A stretch of DNA of 37,319 nucleotides from Pseudomonadota bacterium (GTDB lineage Bacteria; Pseudomonadota; Alphaproteobacteria; Rhizobiales; Beijerinckiaceae), in the NCBI GenBank assembly GCA_023386155.1, contig JAEWKH010000067.1:1-37319 (forward strand), in the 5' to 3' direction. Below are positions 16,500-25,015 of the stretch, one piece after another. Both the position numbers and the translations under genes were made by a program. The notes under the pieces were generated by a model. It did no database searches. It saw nothing but the letters and a program-made list of their open reading frames with translations, and was not told the DNA's origin. How positions within the stretch are numbered: position 1 is the stretch's first letter; the number at the start of each line of letters is the position of its first letter.

Positions 16500-16652
16500 A
16501 GGGTGAGCAGAACGGTCCAAGTCGGGGCTAGACCGTCGGCCACTTTCCTGCCTAACTTCATGCCCGGCGGAAGAAACGACGGAAATATCCGATCTTCCGA
16601 CAAGAAGAACACCGCGCAAAGACGCGGGACCTCCAGAGGAGAATGACACAAC

Positions 16653-18248
16653 ATGACGATCCGTTCGAAGATTCTCGCCGCGACCGCTGCGGTCCTCATG
16701 ACCGGCGCCGCCCTGCCGGCGATGGCCGTCACATTGCGATATGCCAACCAGGGCGACCTTAAGTCGCTCGATCCCTACACTGTGAACGAGACGACCACCA
16801 ATGCCCATCTCGGCCACGTCTACGAAGGCCTGACGCGGCGCGGAAAGGACCTGTCCATCCAGCCGAGCTTGGCGGAGCGCTGGGAGATCAGCGAAGACGG
16901 CCTGACCTGGCGCTTCTTCCTGCGCAAGGGCGTCAAGTTTCACAACGGCAACCCCTTCACCGCCGACGACGTGATCTTCTCGGCGAATCGGGTGAGGGCG
17001 CAGGGCTCCAACTTCCAGACCCGCGTGCCGACCACTTCCGAGTGGGTGAAGGTCGACGACTTTACCGTCGATGTGAAGCTCAAGTCGCCCAATCCGATCC
17101 TGAACTCCCAGTGGGACACCTGGTACATCCTGGACAAGGAATGGGCCGAGGCGAACAACGCGGCGTCGCCGACCCCGGCGGCCGCGACCACGCCGAGCTA
17201 TGCCTCGCTCAATGCCAACGGCACGGGCCCGTTCAAGATCGAGAGCCACCAGCCGGGCGTGAAGACCGTCTTCAAGGCCAACAAGGAGTGGTGGGACAAG
17301 GCCGAGCACAATCTCGACGAGATCGTCTTCACGCCGATCGGCTCCGACGCCACGCGCGTCGCCGCATTGCTCTCCGGCGAGGTGGACGTGATCGAGCCGG
17401 TTCCGCTGCAGGACATTCAGCGTGTCGACAGCAGCGCCAACGCGAAGGTGCTGTCGGGTCCTGAACTGCGCACGATCTTCCTCGGCATGGACCAGACCCG
17501 CGACGAGCTCCTGTTTTCGAACGTGAAGGGCAAGAATCCGTTCAAGGACAAGCGGGTGCGCGAGGCTTTCTACAAGGCCATCGACATCGAAACGATCAAG
17601 TCCCGCGTCATGCGCGGCATGTCGACGCCTTCGGCCCTCATGATCGCTCCGGATCTCTTTGCGCACTCGAAGGATTTCGTGCGTCCGAAATACGATCTCG
17701 AAGGCGCCAAGAAGCTGCTCGCGGATGCGGGCTACCCGAACGGCTTCGAAGTCGGCATGGATTGCCCGAACGATCGCTACGTCAATGACGAGGCGATCTG
17801 TCAGGCCGTCGTCAGCATGCTGGCCCGCGCCGGGGTCAAGGTGAACCTGATGGCCCAGCCGAAGGCTCAGTACTTCGGAAAGGTGCTGAAGTCCGGCAAC
17901 TACAACACCTCCTTCTACCTGCTCGGATGGACTCCGGGCACCTTCGACAGCCACAACGTGCTGCACGACATCGAGGGCTGCCGCGACAACCCGCAATCCT
18001 CGCGGGGCGAGTCCAACCTCGGCAACTTCTGCAACAAGAAGCACGACGAGCTGACGGACAAGATCCTGGTCGAAAGCAACAAGGAGAAGCGCGACCAGAT
18101 GATCAAGGAGGCCTTCCAGATCACCTTCGACGAATACGGCTACATCCCGCTGCATCAGCAGGCCTTGGCCTGGGGTGTGTCCAACAAGGTGAAGCTCAGC
18201 CAGCGCGCCGACAACTCCGTGCTGCTGTACTGGGCCACGAAAGAGTAG
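16653..18248 (+). CDS. Dipeptide/oligopeptide ABC transporter, periplasmic binding protein
   Basis: A 531-residue SBP_bac_5 (DppA/OppA-type) protein with a signal peptide (about 1-25, ending ALPAMA). Family segments include LKSLDPYTVNETTTNAHLG, YEGLTRRG, ERWEISEDGLTWRFFLRKGV, KFHNGNPFTADDV and VREAFYKAIDIETIK. It binds the substrate in the periplasm for the permease pair encoded next. GAGGAG lies about 12 bases before the ATG. It is followed by two strong hairpins before the first permease gene, a common way to keep more binding protein than permease. Possible ligands are dipeptides, oligopeptides or other family ligands such as glutathione; the sequence does not decide. Confidence 0.93.
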   Translation: MTIRSKILAATAAVLMTGAALPAMAVTLRYANQGDLKSLDPYTVNETTTNAHLGHVYEGLTRRGKDLSIQPSLAERWEISEDGLTWRFFLRKGVKFHNGNPFTADDVIFSANRVRAQGSNFQTRVPTTSEWVKVDDFTVDVKLKSPNPILNSQWDTWYILDKEWAEANNAASPTPAAATTPSYASLNANGTGPFKIESHQPGVKTVFKANKEWWDKAEHNLDEIVFTPIGSDATRVAALLSGEVDVIEPVPLQDIQRVDSSANAKVLSGPELRTIFLGMDQTRDELLFSNVKGKNPFKDKRVREAFYKAIDIETIKSRVMRGMSTPSALMIAPDLFAHSKDFVRPKYDLEGAKKLLADAGYPNGFEVGMDCPNDRYVNDEAICQAVVSMLARAGVKVNLMAQPKAQYFGKVLKSGNYNTSFYLLGWTPGTFDSHNVLHDIEGCRDNPQSSRGESNLGNFCNKKHDELTDKILVESNKEKRDQMIKEAFQITFDEYGYIPLHQQALAWGVSNKVKLSQRADNSVLLYWATKE

Positions 18249-18264
18249 TGCGCGCCTGATCGCT

Positions 18265-18325
18265 GTCCCGGGCAGACGCTGCCCGGGACAATTCATTGAA
18301 ATGTCCCGGGCGACGTTTTCGCCCG
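18265..18325 (+). promoter_or_regulatory. Tandem hairpins between binding-protein and permease genes
   Basis: TGTCCCGGGCAG (18265-18276) pairs perfectly over 12 bases with CTGCCCGGGACA (18280-18291) around ACG. A second hairpin, CGGGCGA (18307-18313) with TCGCCCG (18319-18325), follows. TGTCCCGGGC occurs in both left arms (18265-18274 and 18302-18311). No T-run follows either stem, so mRNA 3'-end protection or partial attenuation is more likely than full termination. Confidence 0.7.
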
Positions 18326-18350
18326 AGCCGATGCGATCAAGAGATTGTAA

Positions 18351-19331
18351 ATGTTTGCTTTCATCATCCGACGCGCCCTTCAGGCCATCGGTGTTCTTTT
18401 CGCCGTCGGGATCATTTCCTTCGCGATGTTCCGCTTCGCAGGCGACCCGGTCAACCAGATCGTCTCTCTCGATACACCGGCCGCGGAGCGGGAGCAGGTC
18501 CGTCGCTCTCTCGGTCTCGACGATCCCGTTCCCCTGCAGTTCGCCCGCTATCTCGCCAAGGCCGCTCAGGGCGATTTCGGGGTTTCCTACCAGTTCCGGC
18601 AGCCGGTCTCGGACCTCCTGGCCGAGCGCATGCCGGCAACGCTCGAGCTGGCTTTCTGCGCGACGCTCTTCGCCACCGGATTCGGCGTGCTGATGGGCGT
18701 CTATTCGGGGCTGAAACGGGACAGCCTTCTGGCGAAGGTGTTTCAGACCATCTCGCTCGTCGGCATCTCGCTTCCGACCTTCCTGATCGGCATCCTGCTG
18801 ATCTATCTCTTCTCCGTGACTCTCGGGTGGCTGCCGTCCTACGGCCGCGGCGACACCGTGCGGATCGGCTGGTGGTCGACGGGCCTGCTGACGGGATCGG
18901 GGCTGAAAGCGCTGATCATGCCCTCCATCACGCTGGGCCTGTTCCAGATGACGCTGATCATGCGCATCGTCCGGGCCGAGATGCTGGAGGTGCTGCGGAC
19001 CGACTACATCAAGTTCGCGCGGGCGAGGGGGCTCACGACCCGCGCCATCCATTTCGGGCATGCGCTCAAGAACACCCTGGTCCCGGTGATCACCATCGTG
19101 GGCCTGCAGTTCGGCTCCGTGATCGCGTTCGCGATCATCACCGAGACGGTGTTCCAGTGGCCGGGCATGGGCCTGCTCTTTGTCCAGGCGGTGCAGAACG
19201 TCGATATCCCGATCATGGCCGCCTACCTGATGCTGGTGGCGCTGATCTTCGTGGCGATCAACCTCGCCGTCGACATCCTCTACACCATCGTCGACCCTCG
19301 CCTGAGGACGACGATCCGGCAGCCGGCCTGA
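18351..19331 (+). CDS. Dpp-type ABC transporter permease (DppB-like)
   Basis: A 326-residue inner-membrane permease. The N-terminus MFAFIIRRALQAIGVLFAVG is the usual first helix of DppB/OppB proteins. About six membrane segments follow, and the cytoplasmic EAA loop that docks to the ATPases is seen as ARGLTTRAIHFGHALKNTLV. It forms the channel with the next gene product. It lies 102 bases after the binding-protein gene, with the tandem hairpins in between, and 10 bases before the next permease gene. Confidence 0.94.
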   Translation: MFAFIIRRALQAIGVLFAVGIISFAMFRFAGDPVNQIVSLDTPAAEREQVRRSLGLDDPVPLQFARYLAKAAQGDFGVSYQFRQPVSDLLAERMPATLELAFCATLFATGFGVLMGVYSGLKRDSLLAKVFQTISLVGISLPTFLIGILLIYLFSVTLGWLPSYGRGDTVRIGWWSTGLLTGSGLKALIMPSITLGLFQMTLIMRIVRAEMLEVLRTDYIKFARARGLTTRAIHFGHALKNTLVPVITIVGLQFGSVIAFAIITETVFQWPGMGLLFVQAVQNVDIPIMAAYLMLVALIFVAINLAVDILYTIVDPRLRTTIRQPA

Positions 19332-19341
19332 GGAGGGAACC

Positions 19342-20295
19342 ATGGCGGAAGCAATCCAAGCGGCGCCCGCGCCTCAGTCCCCGACCACCTGGGCCGGCCG
19401 TTTTCTCGACAGCGATGTCTGGGCGAGCTTCAAGCGCTCCAAGCTGACGATGGCGGCGGCCTTCCTGACATTCGTCTTCATCGCGGCAGCCGTTCTCGCA
19501 GGACTCCTGGCTCCGCAGGATCCCTTCGACCCGGCCCAGCTCGACCTGCTGAACAGCCGGATCCCGCCGATCTGGAGCGCGGAAGGGCAGGCACCCTTCC
19601 TGCTCGGGACGGACGAGCAGGGCCGCGACATCTTCTCGGCCATCCTCTACGGCCTGCGGATCTCGCTCGCCGTCGGCTTCCTCGGCGTGGCCTTCTCGGC
19701 CACGCTGGGCATCGCGCTCGGGTTGATCGCCGGATATGTGGGCGGCACGACCGATGCCGTCATCATGCGCATCGCCGATGTGCAGCTGACCTTCCCGGCC
19801 ATCCTCATCGCGCTGCTCGTGGACGGCGTCGTCAAGTCCGTCCTCGGCGGACACCTCGACGGGGCGACGACGCTCGCGGTGCTCGTCTTCTCCATCGGCC
19901 TGAGCTTCTGGGTGCAATATGCGCGCACGGTGCGCGGCTCGGTGATGGTCGAGAAGAACAAGGATTACATCGCCGCCGCCCGGCTCATCGGCCTGCCGGC
20001 GCCGGTCATCATGTTCCGGCACGTCCTGCCCAACGTGCTGGGCCCGGTGCTGGTCATCGCCACCATCAATCTCGCGCTCGCGATCATCACGGAGGCGACC
20101 CTGTCGTTCCTCGGCACCGGCATGCCGGAAACCATGCCCTCCCTGGGCACGCTCATCCGCATCGGCAACAACTACCTGTTCTCCGGCGAATGGTGGATCG
20201 TGGCGTTCCCCGGCATCGCCCTGGCGGTTCTGGTTCTCGCCATCAACCTGCTGGGCGACTGGCTGCGCGACGCGCTCAATCCGAAGCTGCGATGA
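19342..20295 (+). CDS. Dpp-type ABC transporter permease (DppC-like)
   Basis: A 317-residue permease of the DppC/OppC type. It has an N-terminal helix after a short cytoplasmic leader, the conserved LGTDEQGRDIFSAILYGLR segment, and the EAA loop AARLIGLPAPVIMFRHVLPN. GAGGG lies about 8 bases before the ATG. Its TGA stop overlaps an upstream ATG of the ATPase gene frame, so translation is tightly linked. Confidence 0.94.
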   Translation: MAEAIQAAPAPQSPTTWAGRFLDSDVWASFKRSKLTMAAAFLTFVFIAAAVLAGLLAPQDPFDPAQLDLLNSRIPPIWSAEGQAPFLLGTDEQGRDIFSAILYGLRISLAVGFLGVAFSATLGIALGLIAGYVGGTTDAVIMRIADVQLTFPAILIALLVDGVVKSVLGGHLDGATTLAVLVFSIGLSFWVQYARTVRGSVMVEKNKDYIAAARLIGLPAPVIMFRHVLPNVLGPVLVIATINLALAIITEATLSFLGTGMPETMPSLGTLIRIGNNYLFSGEWWIVAFPGIALAVLVLAINLLGDWLRDALNPKLR

Positions 20296-20309
20296 GGGAG
20301 GGAACATCC

Positions 20310-21302
20310 ATGGCACAACCCGTCCTCTCCGTCCGCGACCTGCGCGTCGACTTCGTCACCCGTCGCGGCATTCTGAAGGCCATCGACGGCATCTCCTTCG
20401 ACATCGCCAAGGGCGAGGTGCTCGGCGTGGTCGGCGAATCCGGCGCGGGCAAATCGGTGACGGGCTCCGCCGTCATCGGCCTCATCGATCCGCCGGGGCG
20501 GATCGCCGGCGGCGAGATCCTGCTGTCGGGCATGCGCATCGACAACCTGCCGCCGGAAGAGATGCGAAAGGTGCGCGGCAAGCGCATCGGCATGATCTTC
20601 CAGGATCCGCTCACCAGCCTCAATCCTCTCTACCGGGTCAGCGAGCAGCTCATCGAGACCATTCGCACGCACACGAACCTGTCCACCTCGGCGGCAAGGA
20701 AGCGCGCCATCGACCTCCTGGCCGAAGTCGGCATCCCGGCGCCGGACAAGCGGATCGACAGCTATCCGCATGAATTCTCCGGCGGCATGCGCCAGCGCGT
20801 CGTGATCGCGCTCGCGCTCTGCGCCGAGCCGGAGCTCATCATCGCCGATGAGCCGACGACCGCTCTCGACGTCTCCGTTCAGGCGCAGATCATCGCGCTC
20901 CTGAAGCGACTCGGGCGCGAGCACGGAACGGCCATCATGCTCGTCACGCACGACATGGGCGTGATCGCCGAAACCGCGGATCGGGTCGCCGTCATGTATG
21001 CGGGCCGCATCGCGGAGATCGGGCCGGTGCGCGAGGTGGTGCAGAACCCGTTGCATCCCTATGCGAAGGGCCTGATGGGCGCGATCCCGTCCCTCGAGAC
21101 CGATGCGGAGCGCCTGGTGCAGATCCCCGGCTCCATGCCGCGCCTGTCCGCGATCCCGCCCGGATGCGCCTTCAACCCGCGCTGCCCCTACGTTTTCGAC
21201 CGCTGCCGGGTCGAGCGCCCGGAGCCCATCCAGCACAGCGATCATCGCGTCGCCTGCCACCTCTACGATCAATCTTCCGTCCGGTCGGAGGCCGTCGCGT
21301 GA
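20310..21302 (+). CDS. Dpp-type ABC transporter ATP-binding protein (DppD-like)
   Basis: A 330-residue ATPase subunit. Walker A is GESGAGKS (42-49), the Q-loop FQDPLTSLNP, the signature FSGGMRQR and Walker B LIIADEPTTALD are intact. The C-terminal oligopeptide-transporter extension with GCAFNPRCPY is present. The start at 20310 has GGAGGG 7 bases upstream and is preferred to an ATG at 20292 that overlaps the preceding stop. It pairs with the next ATPase to form the motor of the importer. Confidence 0.94.
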   Translation: MAQPVLSVRDLRVDFVTRRGILKAIDGISFDIAKGEVLGVVGESGAGKSVTGSAVIGLIDPPGRIAGGEILLSGMRIDNLPPEEMRKVRGKRIGMIFQDPLTSLNPLYRVSEQLIETIRTHTNLSTSAARKRAIDLLAEVGIPAPDKRIDSYPHEFSGGMRQRVVIALALCAEPELIIADEPTTALDVSVQAQIIALLKRLGREHGTAIMLVTHDMGVIAETADRVAVMYAGRIAEIGPVREVVQNPLHPYAKGLMGAIPSLETDAERLVQIPGSMPRLSAIPPGCAFNPRCPYVFDRCRVERPEPIQHSDHRVACHLYDQSSVRSEAVA

Positions 21303-22303
21303 CCGAGCAAACCTACGTCGAAGTCAAAGACCTGCGCCGCGTGTTCGACGTCTCCAAGCCCTGGCTCAACCGGGTCCTGGAGGGGGGCGAGAAGCAGTAC
21401 CTGAAGGCGGTCGACGGCGTGTCCTTCACGATCGCCAAGGGCGAGACCTTCGCCCTCGTCGGCGAGTCCGGCTCCGGCAAGTCGACGGTGGCGCGGATGG
21501 TCGTCGGCCTTCTGCCGCCCTCGGGCGGTGAGGTCACGATCGACGGCGTCTCGATGACGGCTCAGGCGGCGTCCGCGGAGCGCCAGCGCCTGCGGCGGCG
21601 CATCCAGATGATCTTCCAGGATCCCTATGCCAGCCTCAATCCGCGCTGGCAGGTCGACCGCATCGTCGCCGAGCCGATCAGAGCCTTCCGGCTGATCGAG
21701 AGCGAGAAGGATATCGCAGCCCGGGTCGGCGAGCTCCTGTCGCTGGTCGGCCTTCATCCGGCGGATGGCGGGAAGTACCCCCACGAATTCTCCGGCGGCC
21801 AGCGCCAGCGCATCGCAATTGCCCGCGCGCTCGCCTCGAATGCGGAATTCATCGTCTGCGACGAGCCGACCTCGGCGCTGGACGTGTCCGTGCAGGCGCA
21901 GATCCTGAACCTCATGCGCGACCTGCAGGATCGGCTGGGCCTGACCTATCTGTTCATCAGCCATAACCTCGCCGTGGTGCGCCACATGGCGAGCCGGATC
22001 GGCGTGATGTATCTCGGCCGCATCGTGGAGATCTCCAACGGGCGGGAACTCTTCGCCCGCCCGAAGCACCCCTATACCCGCATGCTCCTCGATGCCGTGC
22101 CGGACGTGGGCATGACCGGACGGCAGCGCATCCCCGTGAGCGGCGAGATCCCGAATCCGATCAGCCCGCCTTCGGGCTGCACCTTCAACCCGCGCTGTCC
22201 GTTCGCCAACGATCGCTGCCGGGCCGAGATTCCGCCGCTGATCGGGGGAGTAGCCTGTCACGCCATTCAAGAGGGCCGCCTGGCCGTCGATGCCGCCGCC
22301 TGA
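21299..22303 (+). CDS. Dpp-type ABC transporter ATP-binding protein (DppF-like)
   Basis: A 334-residue ATPase subunit. Walker A is GESGSGKS (55-62), the signature FSGGQRQRIAIARAL, Walker B FIVCDEPTSALD, and a C-terminal GCTFNPRCPF extension. The start is a GTG whose last two bases are part of the preceding TGA (GTGA), a 4-base overlap that implies translational coupling. The frame is open further upstream only because it shadows the preceding gene. It is the last gene of the importer operon; no T-tailed terminator is seen. Confidence 0.93.
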   Translation: MTEQTYVEVKDLRRVFDVSKPWLNRVLEGGEKQYLKAVDGVSFTIAKGETFALVGESGSGKSTVARMVVGLLPPSGGEVTIDGVSMTAQAASAERQRLRRRIQMIFQDPYASLNPRWQVDRIVAEPIRAFRLIESEKDIAARVGELLSLVGLHPADGGKYPHEFSGGQRQRIAIARALASNAEFIVCDEPTSALDVSVQAQILNLMRDLQDRLGLTYLFISHNLAVVRHMASRIGVMYLGRIVEISNGRELFARPKHPYTRMLLDAVPDVGMTGRQRIPVSGEIPNPISPPSGCTFNPRCPFANDRCRAEIPPLIGGVACHAIQEGRLAVDAAA

Positions 22304-22325
22304 CGGCAGGGCTCTCATCCAATTG

Positions 22326-22340
22326 GTTGACTCAGTCAAC
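22326..22340. promoter_or_regulatory. Palindromic operator candidate for the MarR-type regulator
   Basis: GTTGACT-C-AGTCAAC is a perfect 7-1-7 inverted repeat, 36 bases before the regulator's ATG. Its left arm doubles as a -35-like TTGACT (22327-22332), so a bound dimer would block the promoter. MarR-family proteins commonly bind such short palindromes in their own promoters. Confidence 0.7.
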
Positions 22341-22375
22341 TAAAGGGCGGATTCTCCTCGGCAGAGGAGGCGGCC

Positions 22376-23314
22376 ATGTCGCACGTGCCGAAACTGCCGA
22401 CAGGTGAGCAGGTCGAGAGGGTTAGAGGCTTCAACCGCTTCTATACGCGCCATATCGGCCTTCTGAACGAGGGGCTTCTGGACAGCGCGTTCTCGCTGAC
22501 CGAAGCGCGGGTTCTCTATGAACTGGCGCATCGCGATTCCGTCACAGCGGCGGATCTGGGCCGGGACCTCGGCCTCGATGCCGGATATCTCAGCCGCCTT
22601 CTGAAACGGTTCGGCGCCCAGGGCCTGATCCATCGCTCCCCATCTAAGGACGACAGGCGCCAGTTTCTCCTGTCTCTGTCCGACAAGGGCCGTGCGGCCT
22701 TCGAGGTGCTGAACCACGCCTCGGCGACCCAGGTATCGGCCATGCTGTCGGGCCTGTCCGCCGGCGCGCGGGAGCGGCTCGTTCAGGCCATGATCACGGT
22801 CGAGAATCTGGTCGGAGACGGCGCGACGCCCGACCTTCCTTGCATCCTGCGCCCTCACCAGCCCGGAGACATCGGCTGGATCGCCCATCGGCAGGGGCTG
22901 CTCTACGCACAGGAATACGGCTGGGACCACACCTTCGAGGCGTTGGTCGCGGAAATCGCCGCCGCCTTCGTCCGGAACTTCGATCCTCAACGGGAGCGCT
23001 GCTGGATCGCGGAGCGGGGCGGCGAGATCGTGGGCAGCGTCTTCCTTGTGCGCCATTCGGACGAAGTCGCGAAACTCAGGCTGCTCTATGTGGAGCCTTC
23101 CGCCAGAGGGCTCGGACTCGGGCGCCGGCTCGTGGAGGAGTGCATCGGATTCGCCAGGGCGAAGGGCTACAGGACCCTGACCCTGTGGACCAACGACGTC
23201 CTCGTGGCGGCCCGCGCCATCTACCAGGCGACGGGCTTCCGGCTGGTGAAGGAGGAGGCGCACCATTCCTTCGGGAAGGATCTCGTCGGGCAGACCTGGG
23301 ATCTCGATCTGTGA
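22376..23314 (+). CDS. MarR-family regulator fused to a GNAT acetyltransferase domain
   Basis: A 312-residue two-domain protein. Residues about 1-145 are a MarR-type winged helix (LTEARVLYELAHRDSVTAAD, then GYLSRLLKRFGAQGLIHRSP and the wing KDDRRQFLLSLSDKGR). Residues about 155-312 are a GNAT domain with the acetyl-CoA loop VEPSARGLGLGRRLVEE (R244 to G249). The fusion could link DNA binding to acetylation of a small molecule or protein. AGGAGG is close upstream of the ATG. Its stop overlaps the GTG start of the transporter gene, so both are made together. The upstream palindrome suggests autoregulation. Such fusions are known in bacteria; the ligand and acetyl acceptor are unknown. Confidence 0.9.
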   Translation: MSHVPKLPTGEQVERVRGFNRFYTRHIGLLNEGLLDSAFSLTEARVLYELAHRDSVTAADLGRDLGLDAGYLSRLLKRFGAQGLIHRSPSKDDRRQFLLSLSDKGRAAFEVLNHASATQVSAMLSGLSAGARERLVQAMITVENLVGDGATPDLPCILRPHQPGDIGWIAHRQGLLYAQEYGWDHTFEALVAEIAAAFVRNFDPQRERCWIAERGGEIVGSVFLVRHSDEVAKLRLLYVEPSARGLGLGRRLVEECIGFARAKGYRTLTLWTNDVLVAARAIYQATGFRLVKEEAHHSFGKDLVGQTWDLDL

Positions 23315-24198
23315 AGCGCCAGGAAGGGCTCGCCCTGATGGCCGCCGCGGCAACGGGTGTTCAGGTCGGCGCCGCCATGGTGGCAACGCGCTTCGTGGTT
23401 CACGATATCGGGCCGGCCTCGCTGGCCTTCCTGCGCTATGCCATTGCCGTTCTGTGCCTTGCTCCGCCATTGCTGATGAGTGCCCGGGTGCAGGTTTCCG
23501 GACGGGACCTCCTGGTCGTCATGGCTCTCGGGATCGTGCAGTTCGGCGTGCTCATTGCGCTCCTGAATCTCGGGCTCCGATACATCTCGTCCACCCGCGC
23601 GGCTCTCCTGTTCGCGACCTTCCCCCTGATGACCATGATCATCGCCGCCTGCCTCGGGCGTGAGCGCCTGAGCGCGCCGAAAGCCGCCGGAGTCGTGCTG
23701 ACCATCGTCGGCGTCGGCGTCGCCCTCGGCGAGGGATTGATCGCGGAGAGCAGAGCCGACGAATGGCTGGGAGCGCTTCTCGTGCTCGCGGCCGCCTTGT
23801 GCGGAGCCGTGTGCTCGGTGCTCTACCGGCCTTATCTGGCCCGCTACCCGACCTTGCCGGTCGGAGCATGGGCCATGCTGGCATCGGTCGTCTTCCTCGC
23901 CGCGCCCGCAGGCGCAGAGGGACTTTTCACGCAAGCGCCGCGCCTCGGTGCGGGAGGCTGGCTGGCAGTTCTGTTCATCGGTCTGTCGAGCGGGGTCGGC
24001 TACGTTCTCTGGCTCTGGGCGCTCAAGAACACCACGCCGACCCGGGTGACGGTGTTCCTCTCGCTGAGCCCGATCACCGCGGCGCTCCTCGGCGTATGGC
24101 TTCTGGCGGAACCCTTCACCCTCGGCGTGCTCCTCGGCCTCGTAGGTGTCGCTGCCGGGCTGTGGCTTGCCACCCGAACAGCACCGGGTTCCAGGTAG
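23311..24198 (+). CDS. EamA/DMT-family transporter
   Basis: A 295-residue inner-membrane protein with about ten hydrophobic helices in two EamA repeats (MVATRFVVHDIGPASLAFLR in the first, LWLWALKNTTPTRVTVFLSL in the second). Family members export metabolites, amino acids or drugs. The GTG at 23311 overlaps the preceding TGA (GTGA), which implies coupled translation; an ATG at 23338 is an alternative. Coupling to a MarR-GNAT regulator suggests that the regulator's ligand, possibly in acetylated form, is what this protein moves. That link is inference. Confidence 0.9.
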   Translation: MKRQEGLALMAAAATGVQVGAAMVATRFVVHDIGPASLAFLRYAIAVLCLAPPLLMSARVQVSGRDLLVVMALGIVQFGVLIALLNLGLRYISSTRAALLFATFPLMTMIIAACLGRERLSAPKAAGVVLTIVGVGVALGEGLIAESRADEWLGALLVLAAALCGAVCSVLYRPYLARYPTLPVGAWAMLASVVFLAAPAGAEGLFTQAPRLGAGGWLAVLFIGLSSGVGYVLWLWALKNTTPTRVTVFLSLSPITAALLGVWLLAEPFTLGVLLGLVGVAAGLWLATRTAPGSR

Positions 24199-24507
24199 CA
24201 GCGCGGCTCAGGTGCCGTGTGGCGGCCTGCCTCACGGAAGAAGGCGATGATGAAAATTTAATCGATAAATTAGAATAGTTTAAGCTGATCCCGCCTACAT
24301 GCCTGCATCTGAGCGAGTATATTTTTCAAAATTCCTTGTCTTGTAAGGGAAACAAGATTGTCAGCTCGCTAAGCTTTGCTTTGAGAGGGTTGGGAATCAC
24401 GAGTCTGTGTGCTGGAATTACGCTTGGAAACCATTTTCGTCGAGTGCGTTTAGTCTCTGTCCTACGTGGCGAGCGGCCATGTTCAAGTAAAAGCACAGGA
24501 GGCATCT
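24199..24507. other. AT-richer intergenic region upstream of the duplicated-motif gene
   Basis: This gap is clearly poorer in GC than its neighbours, most of all at 24245-24400. It contains a CTTGT/ACAAG inverted repeat near 24340-24360 and probably the promoter of the gene at 24508. No gene, RNA or known site was recognised. The base composition could mark old acquired DNA or just a promoter region. Confidence 0.4.
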
Positions 24508-24942
24508 ATGAAGAAACTCGCGATCTTCGCCGGCGCTGGATTCATGGTTCTCGGAGGCATGGGGGCCGCTCTGGCACAGCCATCCCCGATTTCCGGTACC
24601 CCGGGCTCTCTCTTCCCGGATGCGGCTCCGCATGAGATCCGCTACTTCAACGGCGTGCCGTGCCGCACGATCCTGGACCCGAGCAACAGAAGCTCCCGCA
24701 TCCCGATCGCCTGCGCCGGTCAGGTCAGCGGTGTGGTCGCGCCAATGCCCGGCGACGTCGTGACGACCGGAAGCATCGCTCCGGCGCCGGTCGGCCCCAT
24801 GGTAGGCGCTCCGGTCCCCATGGGAGCCGTGGATCCCTATGCGGCTCCGCATGAGATCCGCTACATCAATGGCGTGCCGTGCCGCACGATCCTGGACCCG
24901 AACAACAGGGACACCCGTATTCCAGTGTCCTGCGGGCAGTAA
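24508..24942 (+). CDS. Exported protein with a duplicated cysteine-containing motif
   Basis: A 144-residue product with a signal peptide (about 1-23, ending GAALA). The mature part has two 30-residue copies (40-69 and 113-142) of a motif running from APHEIRY through NGVPCRTILDP to a final cysteine; the cysteines are Cys52/Cys69 and Cys125/Cys142. A Gly/Pro/Val-rich linker joins them. At DNA level 24622-24689 and 24841-24908 differ at only 3 of 68 positions, so the duplication is recent or kept alike by gene conversion. AGGAGG lies 5 bases upstream of the ATG. The family is not recognised; one disulfide per copy in the periplasm is likely. A palindromic element begins just after the stop. Confidence 0.8.
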   Translation: MKKLAIFAGAGFMVLGGMGAALAQPSPISGTPGSLFPDAAPHEIRYFNGVPCRTILDPSNRSSRIPIACAGQVSGVVAPMPGDVVTTGSIAPAPVGPMVGAPVPMGAVDPYAAPHEIRYINGVPCRTILDPNNRDTRIPVSCGQ

Positions 24943-24948
24943 GAGCTA

Positions 24949-25000
24949 AAGCATCGGACGTGAAAAGTGGACTTGCACTTTTGGGATTCATCCGATGCTT
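24949..25000. repeat. Palindromic element, AGCATCGG family, copy 1 of a tandem trio
   Basis: AAGCATCGGA (24949-24958) pairs perfectly with TCCGATGCTT (24991-25000). Inside, AAAAGTG (24963-24969) pairs with CACTTTT (24976-24982), so the unit can fold as one long, interrupted hairpin. Confidence 0.85.
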
Positions 25001-25015
25001 CTTCTCTTGGCTGGC

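Noticed and set aside
15354..19343. Very long open frame (over 1300 codons) on the minus strand
   Set aside because: It runs antisense to argE, the binding-protein gene and a permease gene, all with clear family motifs. Its translation is His/Arg/Asp-rich and fits no family; it is an effect of high GC content.
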